A stretch of DNA of 34,800 bases from Clostridia bacterium (GTDB taxonomy: Bacteria; Bacillota; Clostridia; Christensenellales; Pumilibacteraceae), in the NCBI GenBank assembly GCA_013316045.1, contig WSNJ01000009.1, positions 1 through 34,800 on the forward strand, in the 5' to 3' direction. Both the position numbers and the translations under genes were made by a program. The notes beneath the pieces are model-generated. The model did no database searches, was not told where the DNA came from, and saw only the letters and a list, made by a program, of their open reading frames with translations. The first letter of the stretch is position 1. Every line of letters starts with the position of its first letter. Shown here one piece after another: positions 16,953 to 23,576 of this stretch.

Positions 16953-17025
16953 AATACTTTTGTCCGCATTTTCTGTCCCGTGCATTTAGCCATAAACAGC
17001 CTAAAAAGGGGCAAACAATAGAAAA

Positions 17026-17085
17026 ACACCGCAAATCGTTCTGATTTACGGTGTCTTTCTTAAAAACAGTCTTTTCGTACTGTTT
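17026..17085. terminator. Two adjacent hairpins downstream of the XRE gene
   Basis: Stem one: 17026-17037 with 17043-17054, one mismatch, followed by CTTTCTT on the plus strand. Stem two: AAACAGT 17064-17070 with ACTGTTT 17079-17085, which on the minus strand is followed by TTTT and could end the XRE transcript. Confidence 0.5.
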
Positions 17086-17087
17086 AC

Positions 17088-17097
17088 TTGGCGGAGA
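17088..17097. repeat. Copy of the tRNA-Ser 3' end (possible att remnant)
   Basis: TTGGCGGAGA here matches exactly the bases covering the CCA end and acceptor stem of tRNA-Ser at 17796-17805, in the same orientation, 708 bp apart. Direct repeats of a tRNA 3' end are what integration by a tyrosine recombinase leaves. No integrase remains. Confidence 0.45.
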
Positions 17098-17124
17098 GGT
17101 TGTAACCTAAAACGAATTTTTTAT

Positions 17125-17331
17125 TTAATCTTCCAAACCAAGAAGATAATCAGCACTGACTTTATAAGTTTTACAAATTAAGTAAATGCTTTCCGCATTA
17201 GGTTGAATTTTTCCCGTAGTCCAATCGGAAACACTCATAGCTGATAAACCTGCTTTCTCGGCAAATTTTCGTTTGCTCAATCCCGTTTCTTTTATAAATT
17301 CGCTTAATCTGATAGCAAATAAATTTTTCAT
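17125..17331 (-). CDS. XRE-family HTH repressor, short
   Basis: A 68-residue protein that is almost only a helix-turn-helix: FAEKAGLSAMSVSDWTTGKI (23-42), ending in KVSADYLLGLED, the usual end of the HTH_3 domain. Many relatives continue with a C-terminal dimerisation tail; this one stops, and a separate tail remnant lies at 16403-16594. The ATG has no Shine-Dalgarno; a TATAAT ends six bases upstream, as in the other leaderless genes here, though the -35 (ATGATT) is weak. It is divergent from the Cys-rich gene and likely binds the TAAGATAT-type operators between them, repressing both genes. Confidence 0.88.
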   Translation of the reverse strand: MKNLFAIRLSEFIKETGLSKRKFAEKAGLSAMSVSDWTTGKIQPNAESIYLICKTYKVSADYLLGLED

Positions 17332-17337
17332 AAGTAT

Positions 17338-17420
17338 ATTATAAGATATAATTTACAAAAAATCATTGGCATAAGATATGTCTTATGATATAATACGTTT
17401 AATTGTAAGATATATTTTAC
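17338..17420. promoter_or_regulatory. Divergent promoter region with three TAAGATAT operators
   Basis: Plus-strand promoter: TTGGCA (17366-17371), 17-bp spacer, TATAAT (17389-17394). The spacer together with the last two -35 bases is the perfect palindrome CATAAGA-TATG-TCTTATG (17370-17387). Related imperfect palindromes lie at about 17341-17356, over the minus-strand -10 (17338-17343) of the XRE gene, and at 17405-17420, just after the plus-strand start site. TAAGATAT occurs three times (17342, 17372, 17406) in the same orientation. This is the expected layout for a small autoregulated repressor switch. Confidence 0.7.
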
Positions 17421-17440
17421 ATTAAGGAGAAAATCGAATT

Positions 17441-17788
17441 ATGGAAGATACAAAACAGAAATGCAAAAAGTGTTTATATTGCAGGAACTATACCGCTTAT
17501 TACATAAAAGGCGTGCGTAGCTTTGACAGCATAAGACAAGGGTATTGCTGTCAACATAATCAAATCGTTGCCGGTTGCGATAGTTGCGAGTATTGGAATA
17601 ATGCTTATCACAGATTTTATATTAAAGACGAAGAACAGGAAATTGTACTAAACTTAAAAAGTCGGTGGGGAATAAAGATTTATGCGAATTATACAAGCGT
17701 AAACCGCCGAAAAAGCAAAGCGGCGGCTGAAATATTTCTTCGAATACGAGCACAAAACAAAAAACCTAAACCGAGATGTTCGATTTAG
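17441..17788 (+). CDS. Cys-rich small protein, probable zinc binding, unknown function
   Basis: A 115-residue protein with paired cysteines: C8, C11 and C14 (KCKKCLYCRNY), C36-C37 (GYCCQHN) and C46, C49 (AGCDSCEYW), arranged like a zinc ribbon or knuckle. The C-terminal third is basic (VNRRKSKAAAEIFLRIRAQN). A good AAGGAG site precedes the ATG. It is controlled from the divergent operator region and lies between the XRE gene and tRNA-Ser, inside the possible integration remnant. Its last codons form part of its own terminator. No family recognised; it may be a phage- or element-derived accessory protein. Confidence 0.7.
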   Translation: MEDTKQKCKKCLYCRNYTAYYIKGVRSFDSIRQGYCCQHNQIVAGCDSCEYWNNAYHRFYIKDEEQEIVLNLKSRWGIKIYANYTSVNRRKSKAAAEIFLRIRAQNKKPKPRCSI

Positions 17789-17792
17789 GTTT
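17762..17792 (+). terminator. Terminator overlapping the end of the Cys-rich gene
   Basis: Thirteen-position stem (17762-17774 with 17780-17792, one C-A mismatch), five-base loop, ending in TTT. It covers the last codons and stop of the Cys-rich gene and abuts the tRNA. Confidence 0.6.
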
Positions 17793-17795
17793 CAG

Positions 17796-17805
17796 TTGGC
17801 GGAGA
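17796..17805. repeat. tRNA-Ser 3'-end copy of the direct repeat
   Basis: TTGGCGGAGA, covering the encoded CCA, discriminator base and acceptor strand of tRNA-Ser; paired with the identical sequence at 17088-17097. Confidence 0.45.
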
Positions 17806-17890
17806 AGGAGGGATTTGAACCCTCGCACCGAGTTTAATTCGGTCTACTCCCTTAGCAGGGGAGCCCCTTGAGCCGCTTGGGTACTTCTCC
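17797..17890 (-). tRNA. tRNA-Ser, anticodon GCU
   Basis: On the minus strand a complete class II tRNA can be folded. The acceptor arm is GGAGAAG with CTTCTCC, the discriminator is G and CCA is encoded. The anticodon stem CTCCC/GGGAG holds the loop CTGCTAA (anticodon GCU), and there is a long variable arm (ACCGAATTAAACTCGGT) and a T arm with GGTTCAAATCC. The length of 94 nt, large variable arm and G73 all fit serine. It reads AGC/AGU codons. It has its own promoter upstream. Confidence 0.97.
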
Positions 17891-17937
17891 GCGGCTTAGG
17901 TTGACGTTACGGCGCAAAATTCAACCGTAGCTTTTGT

Positions 17938-17967
17938 ATTATACTTTAAGCGAGCGGTGTTTGTCAA
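17938..17967 (-). promoter_or_regulatory. Promoter of tRNA-Ser
   Basis: Minus strand: perfect TTGACA (17967-17962), 18-bp spacer, perfect TATAAT (17943-17938), about 48 bp before the tRNA 5' end. Confidence 0.8.
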
Positions 17968-18025
17968 GTCTTTTGGAAAGGGTTTGAAATTTTTGGGAGA
18001 GCAAAAATTATTTGCATTGTTATGC

Positions 18026-18055
18026 TTGACAAAATTCGCGCGTATATGGTAGAAT
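18026..18055 (+). promoter_or_regulatory. Promoter of the riboswitch-controlled P-type ATPase gene
   Basis: TTGACA (18026-18031), 18-bp spacer, TAGAAT (18050-18055). The transcript would start just before the aptamer. Confidence 0.75.
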
Positions 18056-18063
18056 AGCGGCAA

Positions 18064-18164
18064 TCGGAAGGGAGTAGTTCTTCGGGGCAAAATCGACATC
18101 TCGGCGATAAATTCGCTCGGTTTGCCCGCCGCGAATATATTATTTACGGTAATAAGACTTTCGA
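18064..18164 (+). ncRNA. yybP-ykoY (manganese) riboswitch aptamer
   Basis: Shows the core of this Mn2+-sensing class: GGGAGTAG (18070-18077) in the first arm, and a second arm made of GGCAAA/TTTGCC around TCGACATCTC and a small hairpin, like the conserved TCGTCA-type loop. The closing P1 stem pairs TCGGAAG (18064-18070) with CTTTCGA (18158-18164), and AAGACTTTC matches the family's usual 3' strand. This class often precedes P-type cation ATPases, TerC, MntP or UPF0016 genes. Family assignment is by motif reading. Confidence 0.75.
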
Positions 18165-18198
18165 CGTTTTTTTGTAACGTCGGGAGTCTTTTTGTTTT
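18154..18198 (+). terminator. Riboswitch expression-platform terminator
   Basis: A 15-pair stem (18154-18168 with 18176-18190, two G-U pairs) followed by TTTGTTTT. Its 5' arm contains the aptamer P1 3' strand (18158-18164), so aptamer folding and the terminator exclude each other. Ligand binding should therefore let transcription continue. Confidence 0.8.
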
Positions 18199-18277
18199 AT
18201 CGGTGCAAAATATGTCGTGTTTTGACTTAAAGGCATTTCGGGCTACGCTGTGCAATAGAATTATTCAAGGAGGCATT

Positions 18278-20941
18278 ATGGACGCACACAAATTAAAATC
18301 GGAAGAAGTTATCGCCGCGCTTGAAACGGATAAAGACAGGGGGCTAAGCGACCTGCAAGTCGAAGCGTCGCTCAAAAAATACGGCGCGAACGTTTTGAGC
18401 AAAGCTAAGCAAAAGAGTTTATTAAGGCGAGTTTGGGAAGGCTTGACCGAGCCTATGATGATAATTCTGCTCGTAGCGTTTGCGATAACGCTTACCGTGA
18501 ATATTATCAAAGTAAGCAAGGGCGAGCGGTTCGATTACACCGAGTGCATAGGGATAGTCGTTGCCATTGCGCTGTCGGTAACGATTACCATAATTATGGA
18601 AGGACGGTCGGCGAAAGCGTTCGACGCACTCAGCAAAATGGGCGAAAACGTACTCGTGAAAGTAGTGCGCGGCGGAAAAATCGAAAAGATTCCGCAGGAT
18701 AAACTCGTTGTCGGCGATATAGTAAAGCTCGAAGTCGGCGACAAGATTCCCGTCGATTGCCGACTTATTTCCTGCGCCGGATTTGCCGTGGACGAATCGC
18801 CGCTGACGGGTGAAAGCGCGCCCGTAAAGAAAGATGCGGACGCGGTTTTTGCAGGCGAAAAAACGCCGCTTGCCGAACGCAAAAATATGATTTACAGCGG
18901 TTGCTACGTAACCGAAGGGAGCGCGGACGCCGTCGTTGTGGGCGTGGGCGACTCGACCGAGATAGGCGGCATAGCAAAAGAATTATCCGCCGCAGAAGCC
19001 AAACTTACGCCTCTGCAACAAAAACTCGATAAACTCGGCAAGAAAATAGCCGTACTCGGCGGAATAGCCGCGGCCGTTGTGTTCATAGTTCAGCTTATAA
19101 TGCTGTTTGTGCGCAGTAACGTTTCGTTCGACAGCGTTCAGGAAATTTTCATAACGAGCATAGTGCTAATAGTCGCGTCCGTTCCGGAGGGGTTGCCTAC
19201 GATAGTTGCGGTATCGCTTGCGCTTAACGTTATCAAAATGGCAAAACAGAACGCGCTCGTCAAAAAGATGGTCGCGTGCGAAACGGTCGGCGCGGTCAGC
19301 GTTATTTGTTCGGACAAAACGGGTACGCTTACCGAGAACAAAATGACGGTGTCTTACGTGTGCACCACGCGCGGAAAGATAGAGCCGCATAACCTGTCGG
19401 ACGGGTATATCTTAAAGAATTTCTGCGTGAATACGACGGCGAACGTAACGCTCGGCGACGACGGGACTTATACGTTTATAGGCAGTCCTACCGAGTGCGC
19501 AATGCTTGTGGCGTACAACAAAACGAATCCGAGAATAACGTATGAACAAGTGCGCAAAAGCGCCGAAACGGTACACTGTTACCCGTTTTCGTCCGATTTG
19601 AAGCGTATGACGACCGTCGTTAAAGAGAGCGGGAAAAACGTGGCTTACTCTAAGGGCGCGCCCGAAATAATTCTCGAAATGTGCGAAATGGACGGCGGCG
19701 AAAAGCGGCGTATGCTTAAAGCTATCGAAGAATTCCAAAGCGACGCGAAGCGCGTAATAGGCTTGGCTCACGGCGTTACTGCGGTGCGCGATTTCGAACG
19801 CGGGCGCGGGCAGGTGGAGCGCGGACTCGTGTTCGACGGTTTCGTCGTTATTTCCGACCCTATACGCAAGGAAGTTTACGCCGCCGTCGATGAGTGCCGC
19901 CGCGCGGGCATTTCGGTCAAAATGCTTACGGGCGACAATATAATAACGGCGCGCGCGATTGCGAGAGAACTGAAACTCATATCCGGCGACGACGGCGTAT
20001 TCCACGCTAACCAAATCGAGAATATGTCGGACGAAGAACTTGAAAAGTGCGTGGACAAAATACGCGTAGTTGCGCGCTCGACTCCTATGACGAAAATGCG
20101 CATAGTCAAAACGCTCAAAAAGCTCGGCGCGGTCGTGGCGGTTACGGGCGACGGCATAAACGACGCGCCCGCAATAAAGAATGCGGACGTCGGCATAGCT
20201 ATGGGTATTACGGGAACCGAAGTCAGCAAAGAAGCGTCGGACATAGTGCTTTTGGACGATTCGTTTTCTACGATTGTAAAGTCGGTGCACTGGGGCAGGG
20301 GCATTTACGAGAATTTCCAACGTTTTATAATGTTTCAGCTTACGGTCAATCTGTCCGCCGTGCTCGTTACTGTCGTGTGCATTCTGCTCGGAATGGAAGC
20401 CCCTTTCAACGCGCTCGAACTGCTGTGGATAAACCTTATAATGGACGGTCCGCCCGCTCTGACGCTCGGACTCGAACCGATTCACGACGACCTTATGAAA
20501 CGCAAGCCGATAGACCGCAACGCAAGCATTGTAACTAAGCGTATGTTCGCGCGGATATTCTGCAACGGCATATTTATTTCGCTCGTTATGATTCTGCAAG
20601 CGATATTCAACTTTCTGCACGTCGGCGGCGAAAAGGAAAAGACGGCGCTGTTTACAATGTTCGTGCTGTTCCAACTGTTCAACGCTTTCAACGCGCGCGA
20701 ACTCGGCACGGCGAGCGTGTTCAAGTCGATAGGCAAAAATAAAATTATGCTTATAGTTATGGCGATAACGCTTGCTTTGCAGATAATAATAACGCAATTC
20801 GGAACGATTATGTTCAATACCGTCGCTCTGTCGCTCAGAGAATGGCTGAAAGTAGTTGCGCTTGCGTTGTCGATAGTCGCGTTCAACGAGATTTACAAGG
20901 CGGTTTACGCAATAATCAAACACAGAAAAGTAAAAATTTAA
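18278..20941 (+). CDS. P-type cation-transporting ATPase (Ca2+/Mn2+ type, P2)
   Basis: ATP-driven membrane pump, 887 residues, resembling SERCA/PMCA-like bacterial calcium ATPases. Motifs in order: N-terminal cation-ATPase domain, TM pair (about 57-77 and 91-107), actuator loop ESPLTGES (173-180), PEGLP in TM4 (303-307), phosphorylation site CSDKTGTLT with Asp346, the hinge TGDGINDAPA, and C-terminal TM helices with NLIMDGPPALTLGLEP. The frame is open from 18122, but AAGGAGG directly before the ATG at 18278 and the riboswitch upstream fix the start. Control by a Mn2+ riboswitch suggests export of Mn2+, or of Ca2+ under Mn2+ control, as known for homologues in Lactococcus and Streptococcus. 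A terminator follows. Confidence 0.93.
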   Translation: MDAHKLKSEEVIAALETDKDRGLSDLQVEASLKKYGANVLSKAKQKSLLRRVWEGLTEPMMIILLVAFAITLTVNIIKVSKGERFDYTECIGIVVAIALSVTITIIMEGRSAKAFDALSKMGENVLVKVVRGGKIEKIPQDKLVVGDIVKLEVGDKIPVDCRLISCAGFAVDESPLTGESAPVKKDADAVFAGEKTPLAERKNMIYSGCYVTEGSADAVVVGVGDSTEIGGIAKELSAAEAKLTPLQQKLDKLGKKIAVLGGIAAAVVFIVQLIMLFVRSNVSFDSVQEIFITSIVLIVASVPEGLPTIVAVSLALNVIKMAKQNALVKKMVACETVGAVSVICSDKTGTLTENKMTVSYVCTTRGKIEPHNLSDGYILKNFCVNTTANVTLGDDGTYTFIGSPTECAMLVAYNKTNPRITYEQVRKSAETVHCYPFSSDLKRMTTVVKESGKNVAYSKGAPEIILEMCEMDGGEKRRMLKAIEEFQSDAKRVIGLAHGVTAVRDFERGRGQVERGLVFDGFVVISDPIRKEVYAAVDECRRAGISVKMLTGDNIITARAIARELKLISGDDGVFHANQIENMSDEELEKCVDKIRVVARSTPMTKMRIVKTLKKLGAVVAVTGDGINDAPAIKNADVGIAMGITGTEVSKEASDIVLLDDSFSTIVKSVHWGRGIYENFQRFIMFQLTVNLSAVLVTVVCILLGMEAPFNALELLWINLIMDGPPALTLGLEPIHDDLMKRKPIDRNASIVTKRMFARIFCNGIFISLVMILQAIFNFLHVGGEKEKTALFTMFVLFQLFNAFNARELGTASVFKSIGKNKIMLIVMAITLALQIIITQFGTIMFNTVALSLREWLKVVALALSIVAFNEIYKAVYAIIKHRKVKI

Positions 20942-20956
20942 CGTTTTGAAAAAAAT

Positions 20957-20987
20957 GCAAGGGCAAATCGAGCCCCTGCGTTTTTTT
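20957..20987 (+). terminator. Terminator after the P-type ATPase gene
   Basis: Eight-position stem (20957-20964 with 20972-20979, one mismatch) followed by GTTTTTTT. It lies between converging genes. Confidence 0.8.
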
Positions 20988-21588
20988 ATGCTTGCAATAA
21001 GCGTATGTCTTTGAATTTTCGCACGTACTGTTTAATGCGCTTCATTTCCGCGCCGCGCTCTATAAGGGATATGTCGGCGGCTTCCCAGACGAGCAGAGTT
21101 CCGCTTATATTGATAACGTCGAATAATATCTGCGGAAGTTCGAGTCTGCCGAGAAAGTAGCTTGCAAGCAATAACAAAACACCGCCGCCGAGCAAATACA
21201 AACCCGTTATCCGCTTGCGCCGTCTTTCGAGCGCGAGCGCGTATATCATAAGCGTTACGTTGTTTCTGACTATTTTTTCGGCTTCCGCCAAGGTGTATTC
21301 GCCGAAGTCGCGGATATAAACGTCCACTTCGATTTCGTATTTGCGCGGTATCAAAGCAAACGTTTCGGCGAGTTTATCGAATAAAGTCGGATTGAGTTTT
21401 TCAACGCTGTCGTCGCCTAAACTTTGGTCTACGAGTTCCGAAAACGTGTCGAAGTTCAGCCGCGCTTTTACCTTTTTGCCGTCCACCGTGAAATAGTGGG
21501 CGAGTATTTCTTCCGAAATTTGCGCGGGAGTTTTCTTCTTGATTTCTTCGGGAATTTCGTTTTCGAGTTCTTTTACTATATTTTTCAT
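20986..21588 (-). CDS. Hypothetical membrane protein
   Basis: Function unknown. The open frame begins at a TTG at 21633, but a promoter (-35 TTGACT, -10 TATAAT) lies at that very place, so the ATG at 21588 (MKNIVKELENEIPEEIKKKT) is the likely start, giving 200 residues; GGAG lies 15 bases upstream, a long spacing. The N-terminal 120 residues are soluble and charged. Two hydrophobic helices follow (ITGLYLLGGGVLLLLASYFL and the ILFDVINISGTLLVWEA segment), and the tail is basic (MKRIKQYVRKFKD). No catalytic motif is visible. It converges on the P-type ATPase gene and is divergent from rubrerythrin. Confidence 0.7.
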   Translation of the reverse strand: MKNIVKELENEIPEEIKKKTPAQISEEILAHYFTVDGKKVKARLNFDTFSELVDQSLGDDSVEKLNPTLFDKLAETFALIPRKYEIEVDVYIRDFGEYTLAEAEKIVRNNVTLMIYALALERRRKRITGLYLLGGGVLLLLASYFLGRLELPQILFDVINISGTLLVWEAADISLIERGAEMKRIKQYVRKFKDIRLLQA

Positions 21589-21621
21589 TGTTTTTAAGTC
21601 GCACTCCGATTTATTGTTGAA

Positions 21622-21650
21622 ATTATAACGCAAAGCGGCACAAAAGTCAA
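21622..21650 (-). promoter_or_regulatory. Promoter of the hypothetical membrane protein gene
   Basis: Minus strand: TTGACT (21650-21645), 17-bp spacer, TATAAT (21627-21622); transcription would start about 25 bases before the ATG at 21588. Confidence 0.7.
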
Positions 21651-21659
21651 ATTGCGGGT

Positions 21660-21675
21660 ATAAGCGACTGCTTAT
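21660..21675. repeat. Palindrome ATAAGC-GACT-GCTTAT in the rubrerythrin upstream region
   Basis: Perfect six-base arms between the divergent membrane-protein and rubrerythrin genes, a possible operator. Arms are shared with the palindrome at 9644-9660 but the gap differs by one base. Confidence 0.3.
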
Positions 21676-21710
21676 GAGTTCATAATTTACCGTGTGGAGG
21701 TAAAAAAATT

Positions 21711-22289
21711 ATGGACTTTAAGAAATCGCAAACGTTGAAGAATTTAGCGAGAAGTTTTGCGGGAGAATCGCAGGCGGGGCTAAGGTATCAGCTTATTGTG
21801 GATATGTGCAACGCTCAGGGCTATCAGGCTATGGCGAACGAAATCAAAAAGCTCGCAAAAAACGAAGTCGCGCACGCAAAAGCGTATTATACTATGATAA
21901 CCGACCGCTTGGGAGACGTAAACAATATCGAGATAGAGGCGGGGTATCCGTTTGAAGGCACGAAGCTGCAAGACGCTCTTAAATTCAGCGTGGAAAACGA
22001 AGAATCGGAAGCGAACAAGATTTATCCCGCGTTTGCCAAAATCGCTCGGGAAGAAGGGTTTCCCGAAATCGCGCGCAGATTTACGCTTATTGCGGACATT
22101 GAAAAACAGCACGCGAAAATATTCAAAACGCTGTACAAAAAGCTGTCGGACGGAACGCTTTACAGTAGCGATAAAGCCACGACTTGGCAATGCTCGAATT
22201 GCGGTCATACGGCATCTCTCACCGAAGCCTGGAAAACCTGCCCCGTATGCGGAAGCAAGCAAGGGGTAGTGCAGATAAAGTTAAAATAA
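21711..22289 (+). CDS. rbr: Rubrerythrin
   Basis: Non-heme di-iron peroxidase that protects anaerobes from hydrogen peroxide. The 192 residues contain the ferritin-like four-helix domain with the iron ligands in ARSFAGESQAGLRYQ, KNEVAHAKAYY, ENEESEANKIYPAF and IADIEKQHAKIF. A C-terminal rubredoxin-like domain follows, with CSNCGH and CPVCGS binding the Fe(Cys)4 centre. A strong GGAGG site precedes the ATG. The gene is monocistronic with a hairpin terminator. The protein is consistent with a strictly anaerobic host. Confidence 0.96.
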   Translation: MDFKKSQTLKNLARSFAGESQAGLRYQLIVDMCNAQGYQAMANEIKKLAKNEVAHAKAYYTMITDRLGDVNNIEIEAGYPFEGTKLQDALKFSVENEESEANKIYPAFAKIAREEGFPEIARRFTLIADIEKQHAKIFKTLYKKLSDGTLYSSDKATTWQCSNCGHTASLTEAWKTCPVCGSKQGVVQIKLK

Positions 22290-22314
22290 GTTCCGCTTGA
22301 TTTTGTAATTATAA

Positions 22315-22347
22315 AAAAGGACGCTGCTTTGTAAGTAACGTCCTTTT
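22315..22347. terminator. Bidirectional terminator between rubrerythrin and the MBL-fold gene
   Basis: Nine-bp stem (22315-22323 with 22339-22347), 15-base loop, A-rich left and T-rich right flank. Confidence 0.75.
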
Positions 22348-22376
22348 CGCATATTTACATATTAACAAATATCGGT

Positions 22377-23030
22377 TCAGCCTTTGAAACGCTTGGGGAG
22401 AATGATTTTCGTGCTTTCGCCGTTGAAGTCGTAGCGGTCGAACTCTATCGTGTTCTGGTCGGCTATTATAATTTGGCTGTCGTCGAACAGGCGCAGAAAC
22501 GCGTCCGCTTTTTCGATGTCGAGTTCGGTGTCTTTCGTCTTGTAGTGCATAGGAATGCAGATGTCGGGCATTATGTTGTCGACGTATTCCTTTGCCATTT
22601 CCGCGTCGAGCGTTTTATCGCCGCCGCCTACGGGGATAAGAAGAACGTTTACGGGGATAAGTTCCTCGATAAGTTCCGCCGAGCATTCTTCGCATATGTC
22701 GCCCAAATGGCATACCGTTACGCCGTCGAGCCTGAATTTATAGATAAGATTTTTGAACGGCTTGCCGTTGTCGCTCGCGTCCGACAGAAAGCCCGATACG
22801 TGAATGCCGTTTATTTCGTGGTCGCCGACGCTGTTCAGGATAACGGGGCTGCCCTTAACTCCCTTGAAGTTATTGTGTTCGGGGTGGGCGTGGCTCGAAG
22901 TAACTGCGTCGCAATTCAGGTACGCCATAGAGTACCCGACGGCAGACGCTTCGAAAGGGTCCGTTATTACGGAAGTTCCCGTGCTTTCGGTCAGCTTGAA
23001 CGCGGAATGTCCCAGCCATTGAAGTTTCAT
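22377..23030 (-). CDS. MBL-fold metal-dependent hydrolase
   Basis: Predicted cytosolic hydrolase of the metallo-beta-lactamase fold, 217 residues, similar to the UPF0173/YtkL-like group. It starts MKLQWLGHSAFKL, typical of that group. The metal site is SSHAHPEHNN (45-54), where the usual HxHxDH reads H47-A-H49-P-E51-H52, i.e. Asp replaced by Glu. Further ligands are likely in CHLGDICEE and IPMHYKT. The start has AGGAGG about 11 bases upstream. It is followed upstream on the same strand by the DUF1934 gene only 28 bp away, so the two may be co-transcribed. Substrate unknown. Confidence 0.85.
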   Translation of the reverse strand: MKLQWLGHSAFKLTESTGTSVITDPFEASAVGYSMAYLNCDAVTSSHAHPEHNNFKGVKGSPVILNSVGDHEINGIHVSGFLSDASDNGKPFKNLIYKFRLDGVTVCHLGDICEECSAELIEELIPVNVLLIPVGGGDKTLDAEMAKEYVDNIMPDICIPMHYKTKDTELDIEKADAFLRLFDDSQIIIADQNTIEFDRYDFNGESTKIILPKRFKG

Positions 23031-23058
23031 TTCTGTTTATATGCCTCCTGTCAGCCGC

Positions 23059-23445
23059 TTAAAACTCGCATTTGAGTTTTACGGTCGTTTCTATCTCGTT
23101 GGCGGGTAAGCCCAAGCCGTAAACGAGCATAAGTCTTATGGAATTTTTGCTAATCTTACTGCGTATTTTTTTCGCGTTTGCCGTAAAACTCAGCGTGCCT
23201 TCCGGCGTGTTCATATCGAAATTGTTTATTTTGCCTTCTTCGAGAATCATAGTATAATCGCCCGCGCCTATACGGCTTAACGTTACAAGGTCGGGGCAGA
23301 TTCCTATGCAGGTGTGCGATTTGTCTTCGTAGTCGAATTCTATATATGCCGTGCCGTTTTCAAAATATACTTCGCCGTCGCTTCGGATATTAAAACTTTC
23401 GCCGTTCTGAACGGAAGTCAATTCGATTTTTGCGGGTGTTTTCAT
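23059..23445 (-). CDS. DUF1934 beta-barrel protein
   Basis: Small conserved Firmicutes protein of unknown function (YwiB-like), 128 residues, predicted to form a lipocalin-like beta barrel. Visible family features are the strand pattern GEVYFENGTAYIEFDYED, VTLSRIGAGDYTMILEEGK and the C-terminal SIRLMLVYGLGLPANEIETT with alternating strands. The ATG lacks a Shine-Dalgarno; a consensus promoter ends seven bases upstream, so the mRNA is probably leaderless. The MBL-fold gene follows 28 bp downstream with its own good ribosome binding site, indicating an operon of two. Confidence 0.85.
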   Translation of the reverse strand: MKTPAKIELTSVQNGESFNIRSDGEVYFENGTAYIEFDYEDKSHTCIGICPDLVTLSRIGAGDYTMILEEGKINNFDMNTPEGTLSFTANAKKIRSKISKNSIRLMLVYGLGLPANEIETTVKLKCEF

Positions 23446-23452
23446 AGTGATT

Positions 23453-23481
23453 ATTATACATTATATAAAAAGTTTAGTCAA
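23453..23481 (-). promoter_or_regulatory. Promoter of the DUF1934 gene, leaderless type
   Basis: Minus strand: TTGACT (23481-23476), 17-bp spacer, TATAAT (23458-23453), then seven bases to the ATG. Confidence 0.75.
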
Positions 23482-23576
23482 TCTTTTATGTTCCTTTTGA
23501 AAAATCGCATAAATTTTTACATATTTTGTAGAGTCATAACAGATAATAGTAAAAGTTCAAAGGGGGTTATACATAT

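Noticed and set aside
17088-17110. Second tRNA gene beginning with the repeat
   Set aside because: Only about ten bases match tRNA-Ser; no D, anticodon or T arm can be folded.
18122-18277. N-terminal extension of the P-type ATPase (52 codons)
   Set aside because: It overlaps the riboswitch and its terminator; the ATG at 18278 has AAGGAGG and the normal N-terminus.
19412-20923. 503-codon minus-strand frame opposite the P-type ATPase gene
   Set aside because: Same antisense codon-bias effect; no motif, promoter or ribosome binding site.
23446-23576. Sigma-G promoter for spoVT
   Set aside because: A CATAACA-like -10 exists but no -35 at 17-18 bp; not supported.
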